Assembly: GCA_963555925.1 (NCBI GenBank) | Contig: CAUVXJ010000077.1 | Span: 9,692 to 73,691 of the forward strand | Direction: 5' to 3' | Length of the DNA stretch: 64,000 nucleotides | Origin: Protofrankia sp963555925 | Lineage (GTDB): Bacteria; Actinomycetota; Actinomycetes; Frankiales; Frankiaceae | Shown: in pieces, positions 1 through 8,654 of the stretch | Position numbering within the stretch: the first letter of the stretch is position 1 | How the letters are laid out: each line of letters starts with the position of its first letter | Notes under the pieces: generated by a model | Told to the model about the DNA's origin: nothing | Database searches by the model: none | Seen by the model: the letters and a program-made list of their open reading frames with translations, nothing else | Program-made: the position numbers and the translations under genes

Positions 1-58
1 GGGTTCGGAGCCTGATCGCTCCCACGATGTGCCCCGACCTGAAACAGGTGTTTCCGTC

Positions 59-736
59 ATGACCGAACGGCTGGCCCTGTTCCCGTTGGGGACCGTACTG
101 CTCCCCGGTCTCCTGCTCCCGCTGGAGATCTTCGAACATCGCTACCGGGTGCTGGTCGCAGAGCTACTGGACCTCGCCGCAGGTGAGCCGCGCCGGTTCG
201 GAGTCGTCGCCATCCGCCATGGCAGGGAGACCGGGACGGACGACCTCCCGACCTTCCATGAGATCGGGTGCACCGCGAACATCCGCAGGATCGACCGGCA
301 TGCCGACGGACGCTTTTCAATCATCGCATCGGGCGGGGCGAAGTTCCGGGTGCTCACGGTGGACCGGACCAGCCGTCCCTACCTCACCGGTGAGGTGGAG
401 TATCTCAGCGACGGGATCGGTGACGCGCAGGATGCGGCCGAGCAGGTCCCGGTCGTGACGAAGCTGCTCCACGACTACGCCGCCCGACTCTCGAGCTCCC
501 AGGCCGCCGAGCTCCGACTGCCCGATCTTCCCGATGACCCGCGGATGTTGTCCTACATCGTCGCCGCCTCCGTGGTGACGCAGACAGCCGAACGCCAGGC
601 ACTGCTCGCCGTACCCGATGCCGCGGCCCGGCTGCGGGCCGAACGAATGATCCTCCGCAGGGAACTCGGGCTCCTCGAACGATTCACCGCCATCGGGTCC
701 GACGAGCACATCCGGGTCACCCCCAGCCCGAACTGA
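59..736 (+). CDS. LON peptidase substrate-binding domain protein
   Basis: A 225-residue protein that begins with the LON N-terminal (PUA-like) fold: 'LALFPLGTVLLPG' followed by 'LEIFEHRYRVLV' is the family hallmark. There is no AAA ATPase or Ser-Lys protease domain, so it is the stand-alone LON-SB form. In bacteria that form has no proven biochemical role; a substrate-recognition role is only inferred from Lon. I chose the ATG at 59 because the family usually begins a few residues before this motif; an in-frame ATG at 29 would add ten non-conserved residues. It lies alone on the plus strand, facing the ABC transporter set. Family assignment is firm, function is not. Confidence 0.85.
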   Translation: MTERLALFPLGTVLLPGLLLPLEIFEHRYRVLVAELLDLAAGEPRRFGVVAIRHGRETGTDDLPTFHEIGCTANIRRIDRHADGRFSIIASGGAKFRVLTVDRTSRPYLTGEVEYLSDGIGDAQDAAEQVPVVTKLLHDYAARLSSSQAAELRLPDLPDDPRMLSYIVAASVVTQTAERQALLAVPDAAARLRAERMILRRELGLLERFTAIGSDEHIRVTPSPN

Positions 737-770
737 CTCTCCTGCAGCCCCGCCCTACCTACCTGCCTGC

Positions 771-1439
771 TCAGCCTGTCGAGTCGGCCTGGTCGGCCTG
801 GTCGGTCAGCGGCCGGCGGGGCATCAGAAAGGTTGAAAACCAGGTCAGTACCGCGAGCACGAACAACGACAGAGCGGGCAGAACGAACAGGAAACCGGAC
901 GATCGCAGCCGAAAGTCGACAAGCTGGATGACAATGGCGCGGGCACCGTCCGGGAGCTGTGAAAGGACCCGCGACGACCGCAACTCGTGGCCGATCCAGC
1001 TGGCCAGCAGGGACCCGACGAACCCGCCCGACGCGAGCCCCACCGGTACCGGCCAGCCGCCGCTGCGTCCTCGCCAGAACGCGAGCACTCCCCCGACCAG
1101 ACCGCCGATGCCGCAGATCATGGCGAAGTACACGTCGACGCCGGCCTGGGCGTCGAAGGCGAGCTCACTTCCGGCCAGCGCCGCCCTGACGTCCAGGCGC
1201 GGGGCCGCCGCGGCCCACAACAGTCCGAGCAGCGGACCGGACGCGGCCATGGCGACCGCAGCCACCACACCGGTGAGGATCTCACTCCGGCCCACCGCCC
1301 AGAAGCGGTTGTCACGATCCGCGACCACCAGCGGGTCATCCAAGGCGCTGACGAACCCCCCGGGATCGCGCAGGCCCGGCACCTGGGGTGAGCCCCACAT
1401 TCCTGCGTCGTGCGAGTCCGGCAACGGCTTTGTCACCAT
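771..1439 (-). CDS. Hypothetical four-helix membrane protein
   Basis: A 222-residue protein with about four hydrophobic segments (roughly residues 50-75, 100-120, 130-150 and 185-210) separated by short polar loops. I see no catalytic motif. It lies 21 bp downstream of the ABC permease on the same strand, so it is probably co-transcribed and could be an accessory subunit of that exporter. It resembles the small actinobacterial membrane proteins grouped as DUF2567, but I cannot confirm that by eye. The start ATG is followed directly by GTG and has no strong ribosome binding site, so the N-terminus is uncertain; an internal Met at residue 14 is an alternative. Confidence 0.6.
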   Translation of the reverse strand: MVTKPLPDSHDAGMWGSPQVPGLRDPGGFVSALDDPLVVADRDNRFWAVGRSEILTGVVAAVAMAASGPLLGLLWAAAAPRLDVRAALAGSELAFDAQAGVDVYFAMICGIGGLVGGVLAFWRGRSGGWPVPVGLASGGFVGSLLASWIGHELRSSRVLSQLPDGARAIVIQLVDFRLRSSGFLFVLPALSLFVLAVLTWFSTFLMPRRPLTDQADQADSTG

Positions 1440-1460
1440 TCATTCATCTCTGGGATGCGG

Positions 1461-2345
1461 CTACCGCCGAGCATTGCCGGCGCGCCGTAGAGCCATACTG
1501 GCCGCGGTGAGCATGATGACCGCGACCACCGCGCACACCAGCAGGTCGACGGCGGCCGCGGCCCAGTCGATGGACGGCCGGAACGCGGCGGCCAGCACGT
1601 CCACCGCGTACGTGCTGGGCACCAGATCCCGCAGCAGCTTGACCCCGGCAGGCAGCCGGTCGGCCGGGATGATGCCCACGAACAACACCACGCTCATGCC
1701 GACCTGCCCGGCGACGGTGGCCAGTTCCTGGCGCGGAGCCAGCAGACCGATCGCCGCCCCGATACCGGCGAGCGACGCACCCGCCAGTGCGACCACCGGT
1801 AGCAGCAGCCACAGACCCGACAGCGGAAGGCCGTAGAGCAGGGCGCCCACCACCGCCGTGATGACCGTTCCCGGCACTGCGAAGGAGGCATAGGATGCGG
1901 CGGTGCCCAGTACCACGGCGCTGCCGGGAATCGGCAATGTCAGGTAGTAGTCAAGTGCCCCGGCCGCGCGGAGCGCTCCGAAGCGCTGCGCCAGCAGGTT
2001 GAGGGCGATGAAGGCCACCACCAACACGGTTGAACCCGCGACCACCTGCTCGCTGGTCGTCTCGTTTCCGGTGTCGACAACCCCCCGGAGCAGCAGCATG
2101 ATCCCGAGCGACTGGAAGGCCGCGACGAACAACAGCGGCACCCGTGCCACCCGCGCGCGGGAGAGCTGACCGACGTAAACGGCCCGCAGCGCTGCACCGA
2201 ACCGGGTGTTGGGCGGCAACGGCATGGCGCCACCCACGATCGTGGCGCCGCTCACCGTGCCGCCATCCTGACCGGCGCGGTCTGGGACGGCGCCATCCTG
2301 ACCGGCGGGCTGGGACGTCGCGTCGTAGGCAGCGGCAGCGGTCAT
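1461..2345 (-). CDS. ABC-2 type transporter permease
   Basis: A 294-residue integral membrane protein. After about 60 polar residues with a small internal repeat (AGQDG twice) there are six predicted membrane segments, including 'LLLPVVALAGASLAGIGAAI' and a C-terminal helix before a short basic tail. This is the ABC-2 (exporter) permease layout. Its ATG overlaps the TGA of the upstream ATPase gene by four bases (ATGA), so the two are translationally coupled and should form one exporter with two ATPase subunits. The substrate is unknown; this subfamily often handles drugs or lipids, which is inference only. Confidence 0.8.
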   Translation of the reverse strand: MTAAAAYDATSQPAGQDGAVPDRAGQDGGTVSGATIVGGAMPLPPNTRFGAALRAVYVGQLSRARVARVPLLFVAAFQSLGIMLLLRGVVDTGNETTSEQVVAGSTVLVVAFIALNLLAQRFGALRAAGALDYYLTLPIPGSAVVLGTAASYASFAVPGTVITAVVGALLYGLPLSGLWLLLPVVALAGASLAGIGAAIGLLAPRQELATVAGQVGMSVVLFVGIIPADRLPAGVKLLRDLVPSTYAVDVLAAAFRPSIDWAAAAVDLLVCAVVAVIMLTAASMALRRAGNARR

Positions 2346-3304
2346 GAGCGCTCCAGGGTGCGGGATGCTCCGCCGAGGGCGAGGTAGACATCCTCAAGGG
2401 ATGGCGTGGCCAGGGTGAAGTCGTCGAGGGCGGCAAACGCCGGGCCGGTCGTGAGCCGCGCAAGCGCCTCACGCGCGTCGACCGCGGCCATCCGTGTGGT
2501 CCACCGGCGGCCGGTGATCTCGGCCTGCTGGGCGAGACGGGCGATGATCGGATCGTCGCCGGGCGGCTCGAACCGCCAGACCAGGTCCAGCCGGACGTCC
2601 TCACTCACCGACGCCTTGAGCCGCCCAGGAGTGTCACAGGCGATCACCCGGCCGGCCTCGAGGACCGCAACGCGGTCCAGGACGGACTCCGCTTCCAGGA
2701 CGTTGTGCGTGACCAGCAACACGGTGACGCCCGCGGTGTCCCGGCGCCGTTGCAGCGCCGACCACACCGCCCGCCGAGCCGTGGGGTCCAGCCCGGTCGT
2801 GGGCTCGTCCAGGACGAGCACCTCGCGGTGGCCGACCAGGGCGCAGGCAACCGAGGCCAGCCTGCGCTGGCCACCGGACAGGTGCCGCAACGGTCGACCC
2901 GCGATCGGCGCGAGCCCGAGTTCGTCGATGACGGCCGTCCGCGCCGCACGGGCGGCGGGGCGGCCCAGCCCGCGCAGACGGGCCGTCGTCTCCACAGCGA
3001 CACTCACCGGGAGATCAGCCAGGGCCGTGTCGCCCTGACCGAGGTAGGCCGCCAGCCGGGGCGGGATGTCCGGCCGGGAGACGACGTCCCATCCGAACAT
3101 CTCGATCGACCCGGCATCCGGCCGGATGAGCCCCATGAGCTGGCGCACCAGCGTGGTCTTTCCGGCCCCGTTCGGCCCGAGCACTCCGAACACCTCGCCA
3201 CGTTCGATGTCGAGGTCGAGGTCACATGTGGCGAGGACAGCATGCTCACCGACGCCGTGCCGGCGGGTGAGCCCACGCACGGCGTAGCTCAGCACGCGGC
3301 CCAT
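2342..3304 (-). CDS. ABC transporter ATP-binding protein
   Basis: Nucleotide-binding subunit of an ABC-2 exporter, 320 residues. Visible motifs in order are Walker A 'GPNGAGKTT', the signature 'LSGGQRR', Walker B 'VLVLDEPTTGLD' and the switch His in 'LLVTHN'. A C-terminal extension of about 80 residues after the ATPase core is typical of DrrA-like exporters. I chose the ATG at 3304, just ahead of 'YAVRGLTRRHG'; an upstream in-frame extension to 3457 would run into the glycosyltransferase gene and is not conserved-looking. It is coupled to the permease by a 4-bp overlap. Confidence 0.88.
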   Translation of the reverse strand: MGRVLSYAVRGLTRRHGVGEHAVLATCDLDLDIERGEVFGVLGPNGAGKTTLVRQLMGLIRPDAGSIEMFGWDVVSRPDIPPRLAAYLGQGDTALADLPVSVAVETTARLRGLGRPAARAARTAVIDELGLAPIAGRPLRHLSGGQRRLASVACALVGHREVLVLDEPTTGLDPTARRAVWSALQRRRDTAGVTVLLVTHNVLEAESVLDRVAVLEAGRVIACDTPGRLKASVSEDVRLDLVWRFEPPGDDPIIARLAQQAEITGRRWTTRMAAVDAREALARLTTGPAFAALDDFTLATPSLEDVYLALGGASRTLERS

Positions 3305-3408
3305 TGTCGCAGCCGGCGGGCAGGGAGTCGGCCGGTGGGCTGGTTCGCGGGTCATCCCCGGCTGATTTCGGACACGTTCGCCGGTTTGCGGGCCGGTGTA
3401 TTCGCCGG

Positions 3409-4119
3409 TCAGCGGACCCGCAGCCGGCCACGGGCCCGGATCGAGCCCAGTATCCACAGCGCCTCGACCCCGTCCTTCCAGGTCAGCTTCTTGCCTTCCG
3501 CCCGGCTGCGGGCCTGGTAGCTGATCGGGACCTCAAACGGTCGGATACCGAGGGCAAGCAGCTTGGCGGTCACCTCGGCCTCCATCCCGAAGCCGACCCG
3601 GGCGACGTCGAGTTCCCGGTACAGGCTGGCCGGCATCAGCTTGAAGCAGGTCTCCAGGTCGGAGATGTAACTGTCGAACAGAACGTTCGCCGCAAGCGTA
3701 ACCGCCTTGTTACCCATCACATACCAGAATGAGTACGCGGTGTTGCTGCTGAACGTCCTCGAGCCGTAGACGACCCGAGCCTGGTCGGTGAGTACCGGTT
3801 CGAGCAGCGTCGGGATCTCCTCGGGCGCATACTCAAGATCCGCATCACAGATGACCAGATAGTCACCGGTCGCAAGGTGGCTCGCCGCGCGGACCGCCGC
3901 GCCCTTGCCCCGGTTCACCGGCTGGTGGGCGACAACCACCCGGGGATCATCGACGGCGTCGAGGATCCCTCGCGTCCCGTCTGTACTGCCGTCGTTGACC
4001 ACCACGAGCTCGACCTCGCAGGGATACGTGACGTCCAGCACCCGCTTGACCGCGGACGCGAGTGTGGCCTGCTCGTTGAAAACCGGCATCAGAACGGACA
4101 GCTTCACATGTGTGAACAT
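3409..4119 (-). CDS. Glycosyltransferase family 2 (dolichyl-phosphate sugar synthase-like)
   Basis: A GT2 enzyme of 236 residues. It begins 'KLSVLMPVFNEQ', then 'VVVNDGSTDGT' and the metal-binding 'ICDADLEY' (DxD-type). The later 'GFGMEAEVTAKLL' and 'ISYQARSRAEGKKL' segments match polyprenyl-phosphate mannosyl/glucosyltransferases, which move a sugar from a nucleotide donor to a lipid carrier at the inner membrane face. There is no membrane helix, so it is the soluble class. The ATG at 4119 shares one base with the TAA stop of the upstream amidohydrolase (TAATG), which supports this start and coupling of the two genes. The acceptor is not deducible. Confidence 0.85.
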   Translation of the reverse strand: MFTHVKLSVLMPVFNEQATLASAVKRVLDVTYPCEVELVVVNDGSTDGTRGILDAVDDPRVVVAHQPVNRGKGAAVRAASHLATGDYLVICDADLEYAPEEIPTLLEPVLTDQARVVYGSRTFSSNTAYSFWYVMGNKAVTLAANVLFDSYISDLETCFKLMPASLYRELDVARVGFGMEAEVTAKLLALGIRPFEVPISYQARSRAEGKKLTWKDGVEALWILGSIRARGRLRVR

Positions 4120-5576
4120 TACGCGGTGATGATTCGCTGGCCGTTGACCACCACTGTCGGATGGCGCCAAGCCGCAGGTTCGACCAACGGGTCGGCGGGC
4201 AGGCCGACCACGGCCGCATACCCACCGACCTCGATACGGCCCGACGGCCGCTGGCCGTCAAACCCAGCTGCCCGGGCCGAGCCGGAGGTCGACGCACGCA
4301 ACGCGCCGAGGCGCCCCAGCCCGGCGTAGGCAAGCCGGTCGAGCTCCCGCGGGTCGACCCCGGGCGGACGGTTACCCGCACCGCCCGCATCAGTGCCGTA
4401 GATCAGGGGTACTCCGGCACGATGGAGCAGCGCGGCATTGCGCCCGGGTGCGGGACCTGCCCCTGAATGGCACTGCAGGGTCGACACCACCGGCACGCCG
4501 GCGGCGGCGATCCGGCCGACGGTCTCGGGCGGCAACAGTTCCAGCGGGACGTGGGCCAGCTCATCCACGCCCGCCCGCAGCGCCAGCTCCACCGCCGTGA
4601 CGGTCAGCGCGTGCGCCGTCACCGGGAGTCCGGCCGCATGCGCGGCTTGCACCACGACCGCGAGCTCGCTGTAGGGCAATGGCGATCGTCGCGACGGCGC
4701 CGTGCCCTCGCCACCCCCGAGACACACCTTGATGAGATCAACACCATCCGCCGCAAGGCTCGTGACGGCCCGCCGGGCGCGCGCGGGGCTGTCGACGACA
4801 GCCTGCCCATCCCCGTTGAACGGGTCCCGTCCGGACTCCTCGCGATCGGACCCGCCTCGGCCGGTCCTGGCGCCGCCCGGCCTGCCCGGCTCCCCGTTCA
4901 GCCGGCCCGGTGTCAGCCCGTCCGGTGTTCGCCCGTCCGCTGTCATCTGGTCCCCGCCGGACATACGGCCCGCCGGTGCGCGCCGAAGCGCCAGCCGTCG
5001 GCCGCGGGGGCTGCCCGCCGCGTCCCTACCGCGAACGTCCCCGCCACGAACGTCCCCGCCACGAACGTCCTGGTCGAGATCTGTTCGGTCGCCGTGCGGA
5101 TCAGGATGCGGTGGTGGGTCCGGCGCACCCACCACCGCAGGACCCGCCCCGACCACGACAAGCGGCGCGGCGACACGCCAGTGGGCCAGTCTCTCGACCG
5201 GAGAACCGAGGTCGCGGACAGCGACGAGTCCAGCACGAAGCTCATCGTGTCCAGATGTTGCGGTCGCCGCAAGATGAACATGAGCGTCGGTGACGCCCGG
5301 TCCGATCCAGACGCAGTCGATCACACGCAGGCCGTCCGGCAGGACCACCGAGTCCTGCGGGCCGACGGCAGCCACCCGGCCGTCCATGCCGATCACGACG
5401 ACTCCCTCGAAGGGGAGGTCCGCGATGCCGTTCCAGACCCGACCGCGCAGTGCGACACCGCGCCCGATCTCCTCGCGGACGCGGGCCCTGCCCATGACCA
5501 CTCTGCGCGCCGCCCGCAGGGGCAGGACGACGACAGAGGGCAGGCAGCCCGAAGGTGCCCCGTTGCGCCTCACCAC
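4119..5576 (-). CDS. Amidohydrolase (imidazolonepropionase-like)
   Basis: A metal-dependent hydrolase of the amidohydrolase superfamily, 485 residues. Visible parts are the small beta-sandwich start 'ALRGRVWNG', the metal-binding HxH in 'VTDAHVHLAA', the Lys in 'DLIKVCLGG' that is probably carboxylated, His residues in 'VTAHAL' and 'ELAHVPLE', and the metal Asp in 'IYGTDAGG'. Between roughly residues 155 and 250 there is a low-complexity insert with the tandem repeat GGDVR, which replaces ordinary loop sequence; it is encoded by 15-bp DNA repeats near 5032-5070. The start is a GTG with GAGG seven bases upstream; an ATG 27 codons inside is possible. The substrate is unknown. Confidence 0.8.
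   Translation of the reverse strand: MVRRNGAPSGCLPSVVVLPLRAARRVVMGRARVREEIGRGVALRGRVWNGIADLPFEGVVVIGMDGRVAAVGPQDSVVLPDGLRVIDCVWIGPGVTDAHVHLAATATSGHDELRAGLVAVRDLGSPVERLAHWRVAAPLVVVGAGPAVVGAPDPPPHPDPHGDRTDLDQDVRGGDVRGGDVRGRDAAGSPRGRRLALRRAPAGRMSGGDQMTADGRTPDGLTPGRLNGEPGRPGGARTGRGGSDREESGRDPFNGDGQAVVDSPARARRAVTSLAADGVDLIKVCLGGGEGTAPSRRSPLPYSELAVVVQAAHAAGLPVTAHALTVTAVELALRAGVDELAHVPLELLPPETVGRIAAAGVPVVSTLQCHSGAGPAPGRNAALLHRAGVPLIYGTDAGGAGNRPPGVDPRELDRLAYAGLGRLGALRASTSGSARAAGFDGQRPSGRIEVGGYAAVVGLPADPLVEPAAWRHPTVVVNGQRIITA
5032..5070. repeat. 15-bp tandem repeat inside the amidohydrolase gene
   Basis: The unit CGAACGTCCCCGCCA is present twice perfectly and a third time as a partial copy. Read on the minus strand it gives repeated GGDVR. 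It lies in the low-complexity insert of the amidohydrolase and keeps frame. Confidence 0.85.
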
Positions 5577-5695
5577 GACCGCCTCACCACCATGACTTCA
5601 CTATGGGTTCACTATGAATTCGCTATGAGCGCCGCCAAAGGTACGGCCGGCAATTGGGACAGCAATTGGAACAGCAGTAGGGCCGGCAGCAGCGG

Positions 5696-6340
5696 TCAGA
5701 CCGCACTGCTCATCCACACCACGATGTCGAGGATGCGCAGCGGCGTCAGGGGCGGTCCGCTGTCGGGGACCAGCGCGGACAACCGACGGAACTCCTCGGC
5801 ATTCTCCCGCAGGTCGTACTGCATCGCCCTGACCAGCAGCTGCATGTACTCGCGCCAGGATCGGCCGTCACGCGGCGCGGGTGGTATGCACCGCTCGTGC
5901 TGGTAGAAAACCCTGACCTTCGAGTCGAACAGCGGGACCAGTCCGGGCCGCTTGCGGTGCAGGACCTTCGCGATCAGCGAGCCCTTGACGTCACGGTCTG
6001 ACACGTCGGGATCGTCGAGCGGGTCGTACAGGGCCGCCACAAGATCAAGTGTGACCTCGTCGGCCTCGATCAGTTCGATTCCCGGCGGAAGCTTGTCCAG
6101 CGCGCGTTGTAGTAACGGAGTCAGCGCGGTCAGTGTGTGCATCCGGTCGACGTCCACCTGGACGCCGAGCAGACAGGGGGCGAGCAGGTCCCCCGTGCAC
6201 AGCAGGTCGGGGTCGCCGTTGGTGGCGAGCCCATCGTAGTACGGGTAGGCATAACGCAGGCCCCGCTTGCGCGGACCGAGGTATTCCTCAAGCAGGCTCT
6301 CCGCGTCGAAGACCTCCCGGGTGCCCATCGCCAACTTCAC
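5696..6340 (-). CDS. Hypothetical protein, possibly DUF6308 family
   Basis: A soluble 214-residue protein with no membrane segment or signal peptide. The sequence 'KVLHRKRPGLVPLFDSKVRVFYQ' and 'ILDIVVWMSSAV' at the C-terminus are reminiscent of the actinobacterial DUF6308 proteins. That is from memory, not a search, and no function is known. It starts with GTG; the reverse-strand GTGA shows a 4-bp overlap with a reading frame that comes out of the assembly gap, and GAGGAG lies upstream. The overlap suggests it is the second gene of an operon whose first gene is mostly lost in the gap. No catalytic motif seen. Confidence 0.65.
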   Translation of the reverse strand: MKLAMGTREVFDAESLLEEYLGPRKRGLRYAYPYYDGLATNGDPDLLCTGDLLAPCLLGVQVDVDRMHTLTALTPLLQRALDKLPPGIELIEADEVTLDLVAALYDPLDDPDVSDRDVKGSLIAKVLHRKRPGLVPLFDSKVRVFYQHERCIPPAPRDGRSWREYMQLLVRAMQYDLRENAEEFRRLSALVPDSGPPLTPLRILDIVVWMSSAV

Positions 6341-6501
6341 CGCAGGAGCTCCTCAAGTCGTCTCGTCTCGTCATTGGTGACGGCCGGTGCTGGTCGCCGG
6401 GCGCCACAACCTTCATATCGCCCGACGCCTGCCGTATCGTCCGTCCCGCGACCATCCTCCTCTGTGACTGTCACGACATGGAAGCGGCCTACCCCCGACT
6501 T
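6337..6501 (-). CDS. Partial gene, 3' end only
   Basis: About 55 codons run out of the assembly gap and end in a TGA that overlaps the GTG of the next gene. The last residues (VTNDETRRLEELLR) look like a normal helical C-terminus, but the rest is not recognisable. The 4-bp stop-start overlap is the main support for a real gene. The N-terminus is lost in the gap and could be anything. Confidence 0.3.
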   Translation of the reverse strand, partial: KSGVGRFHVVTVTEEDGRGTDDTAGVGRYEGCGARRPAPAVTNDETRRLEELLR

Positions 6502-6913
6502 NNNNNNNNNNNNNNNNNNNNNNNNNNNNNNNNNNNNNNNNNNNNNNNNNNNNNNNNNNNNNNNNNNNNNNNNNNNNNNNNNNNNNNNNNNNNNNNNNNN
6601 NNNNNNNNNNNNNNNNNNNNNNNNNNNNNNNNNNNNNNNNNNNNNNNNNNNNNNNNNNNNNNNNNNNNNNNNNNNNNNNNNNNNNNNNNNNNNNNNNNNN
6701 NNNNNNNNNNNNNNNNNNNNNNNNNNNNNNNNNNNNNNNNNNNNNNNNNNNNNNNNNNNNNNNNNNNNNNNNNNNNNNNNNNNNNNNNNNNNNNNNNNNN
6801 NNNNNNNNNNNNNNNNNNNNNNNNNNNNNNNNNNNNNNNNNNNNNNNNNNNNNNNNNNNNNNNNNNNNNNNNNNNNNNNNNNNNNNNNNNNNNNNNNNNN
6901 NNNNNNNNNNNNN
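6502..6913. other. Assembly gap (N)
   Basis: A run of 412 N. The right edge is followed within 30 bp by a very GC-rich perfect hairpin, which may have caused the break. The true length is unknown. Confidence 0.99.
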
Positions 6914-6941
6914 GACCAACTTCCAGCGCCGACCACTTAGA

Positions 6942-6983
6942 CCGGCGGCGGCGCGCTCATGATCTGCAGCGCGCCGCCGCCGG
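6942..6983. repeat. Perfect 16-bp GC-rich inverted repeat
   Basis: CCGGCGGCGGCGCGCT and its exact reverse complement are separated by a 10-base loop (CATGATCTGC). The stem is 15/16 G or C, so it would form a very stable hairpin on either strand. It lacks a T-run; GC-only terminators are common in actinobacteria, so it may end transcription of the DUF2252 gene to its right or of the gene lost in the gap. Confidence 0.75.
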
Positions 6984-7046
6984 CCTGCCCATCGGGACGA
7001 TCTTTCGAGGTTTGTGAGATCAAAAACGTCAATTAGATCATACAAA

Positions 7047-7068
7047 GCTCGAAAAATAATCTTCGAGC
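7047..7068 (-). terminator. Candidate stem-loop downstream of the DUF2252 gene
   Basis: GCTCGAA and TTCGAGC form a 7-bp stem around an 8-base A/T-rich loop, 11 bases past the stop codon of the DUF2252 gene. The surrounding stretch (7015-7078) is clearly AT-richer than the rest of the window. The stem is modest, so this is only a candidate terminator. Confidence 0.4.
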
Positions 7069-7078
7069 GGACGAGCGG

Positions 7079-8530
7079 TCAGTCGATGGACTCCGCGGTG
7101 ACCCGACCGGACTTCACCGCATCGACGAGCGCGGCATGGTCACGCTCGTTCTGGTCGGCGTACGCCTCGGCGAAGGCTGCCAGCGCCCGGTCGAAGACGT
7201 CGCTGCGGCCGAGGTAGGAGGCGATGGCGATCCGGTCCCCCGAGCGGGCGTGGGCGCGGGCCAGCGTCGCCCCGCACAGTTCCGCGAACGACCGCATGCC
7301 GTCCGGCGGCATCTCGTCGACCGGCACGATGCCCTTCCAGTCATACAGTTGACGGACGTAGAAGTACCGTGTCTGGCCGTCGAGCCCGGTCCCCTGGTGC
7401 CAACCGAGGTAGATGTCGCTGGCCGCCTGCATGAGCCGTTGGCCGGAGACCACGCGTTCCCCCTGGTTGACGTACTCACTCGCCGGCAGGTAATCGGCGA
7501 GCACTGACGTTTCGGCTTCTTTCACCTGGAGGAACAGCGGGTCCTGGTCGTCCCGGCCGAGCATGAGGACAATCCAGCAACGGGTACCGACGCTGCCGAC
7601 CCCGACGACCTTCCGGGCGACGTCAACCAGCCGGTACTGGTCGAGCAGGACGCGGCGGTCCGCCTGTAGTGATTCCCGGTACTCGTCGATCACCCGGTTG
7701 AGCTGCTCGGCGAGGACATCGCCCTGCACGCCGGGGAGCAACTCCATGATCGGAACGAGCAGCGGCGGGTCCGAGGCGATCCGGCGCTCGCCGTCGACGA
7801 GTACGGTGAGCTTGTTGAACGCCCGCAGGCTGTCCCGGGTACGCGCGCTGCTCACCGTACGCTCGACCCGCCGGCGCCGGGACCTGGTGAGCCGGTCCCG
7901 AAATTCGGACTCGAGCTGTTCGACATCGACCCTGGCGTACCAGACCGCGAGGTTGGTCATCTCGGCGAACCGACGCATCCACTCCCGGTAGAAACGCACC
8001 ATGGTCGTGACCACCGACCGCCTTTCGGCAGCGGTGAAACCATTGTGCCGGCCCGCGATGACGAAACTCGCCGCCAGCCGTTTGACGTCCCACTCCCATG
8101 GGCCCGGCAGGGTTTCGTCAAAATCGTTGATATCGAACGTCAGGCGCCGCTCGGGTGAGGCGAGCAGACGGAAGTTCACCAGATGGGCGTCACCGCACAG
8201 CTGGGCGGTGATCCCGGTCCGTGGTGTCCTGGACAGGTCACCAGCCATGATCGCCGCTGCACCCCGGAAGAACCGGAACGGCGACTCCATCATCCGCCCG
8301 TACCGGATCGGCACCAGTTCGGGCACCCGGCTGGCCGACTGCTCCTCGATCACCTCCACCGGGTCGGGTCGCCGTGACGACGGGGAGAACTCGCCATGGC
8401 TGGAGCGCGGAGCCGTGGCCCGCGCCGCCTTTCCACGCTCGGCCCGCTCATACGGGGTCGCAACACGCCGGCCGAGACGCGGCGTGCGCTGACCGTTCGC
8501 GGATCTGACCGGTGCTGTCGTCGTACTCAT
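7079..8530 (-). CDS. DUF2252 family protein
   Basis: A soluble 483-residue protein of the DUF2252 family. Diagnostic stretches are 'ESPFRFFRGAA', 'CGDAHLVNFRLLASPE', 'FDINDFDETLPGPWEWDVKR' and 'LAASFVIAGR'. The arrangement of the HLVNF and DINDFDE motifs resembles the catalytic part of aminoglycoside-phosphotransferase/kinase-like folds, so a phosphotransfer role is often suggested, but no activity is proven. The ATG at 8530 has GGAGGA upstream at good spacing, which decides the start against a longer reading frame. It is monocistronic here, with a candidate terminator stem behind it. Confidence 0.88.
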   Translation of the reverse strand: MSTTTAPVRSANGQRTPRLGRRVATPYERAERGKAARATAPRSSHGEFSPSSRRPDPVEVIEEQSASRVPELVPIRYGRMMESPFRFFRGAAAIMAGDLSRTPRTGITAQLCGDAHLVNFRLLASPERRLTFDINDFDETLPGPWEWDVKRLAASFVIAGRHNGFTAAERRSVVTTMVRFYREWMRRFAEMTNLAVWYARVDVEQLESEFRDRLTRSRRRRVERTVSSARTRDSLRAFNKLTVLVDGERRIASDPPLLVPIMELLPGVQGDVLAEQLNRVIDEYRESLQADRRVLLDQYRLVDVARKVVGVGSVGTRCWIVLMLGRDDQDPLFLQVKEAETSVLADYLPASEYVNQGERVVSGQRLMQAASDIYLGWHQGTGLDGQTRYFYVRQLYDWKGIVPVDEMPPDGMRSFAELCGATLARAHARSGDRIAIASYLGRSDVFDRALAAFAEAYADQNERDHAALVDAVKSGRVTAESID

Positions 8531-8654
8531 CGCAGTCCTCCCACGGGATGTCGGTCGCGGACGGAACGTGCCCCCGCGCCCGCATGAGCAACCCATCGCG
8601 GCGCTGGACGTGCACCGCTGGACGTGGACCTGCTTCGCCGACCCTCGGCAGCGA

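Noticed and set aside
4467..5906. A 479-codon plus-strand frame opposite the amidohydrolase
   Set aside because: Runs across two minus-strand genes and their gap and has no recognisable domain.
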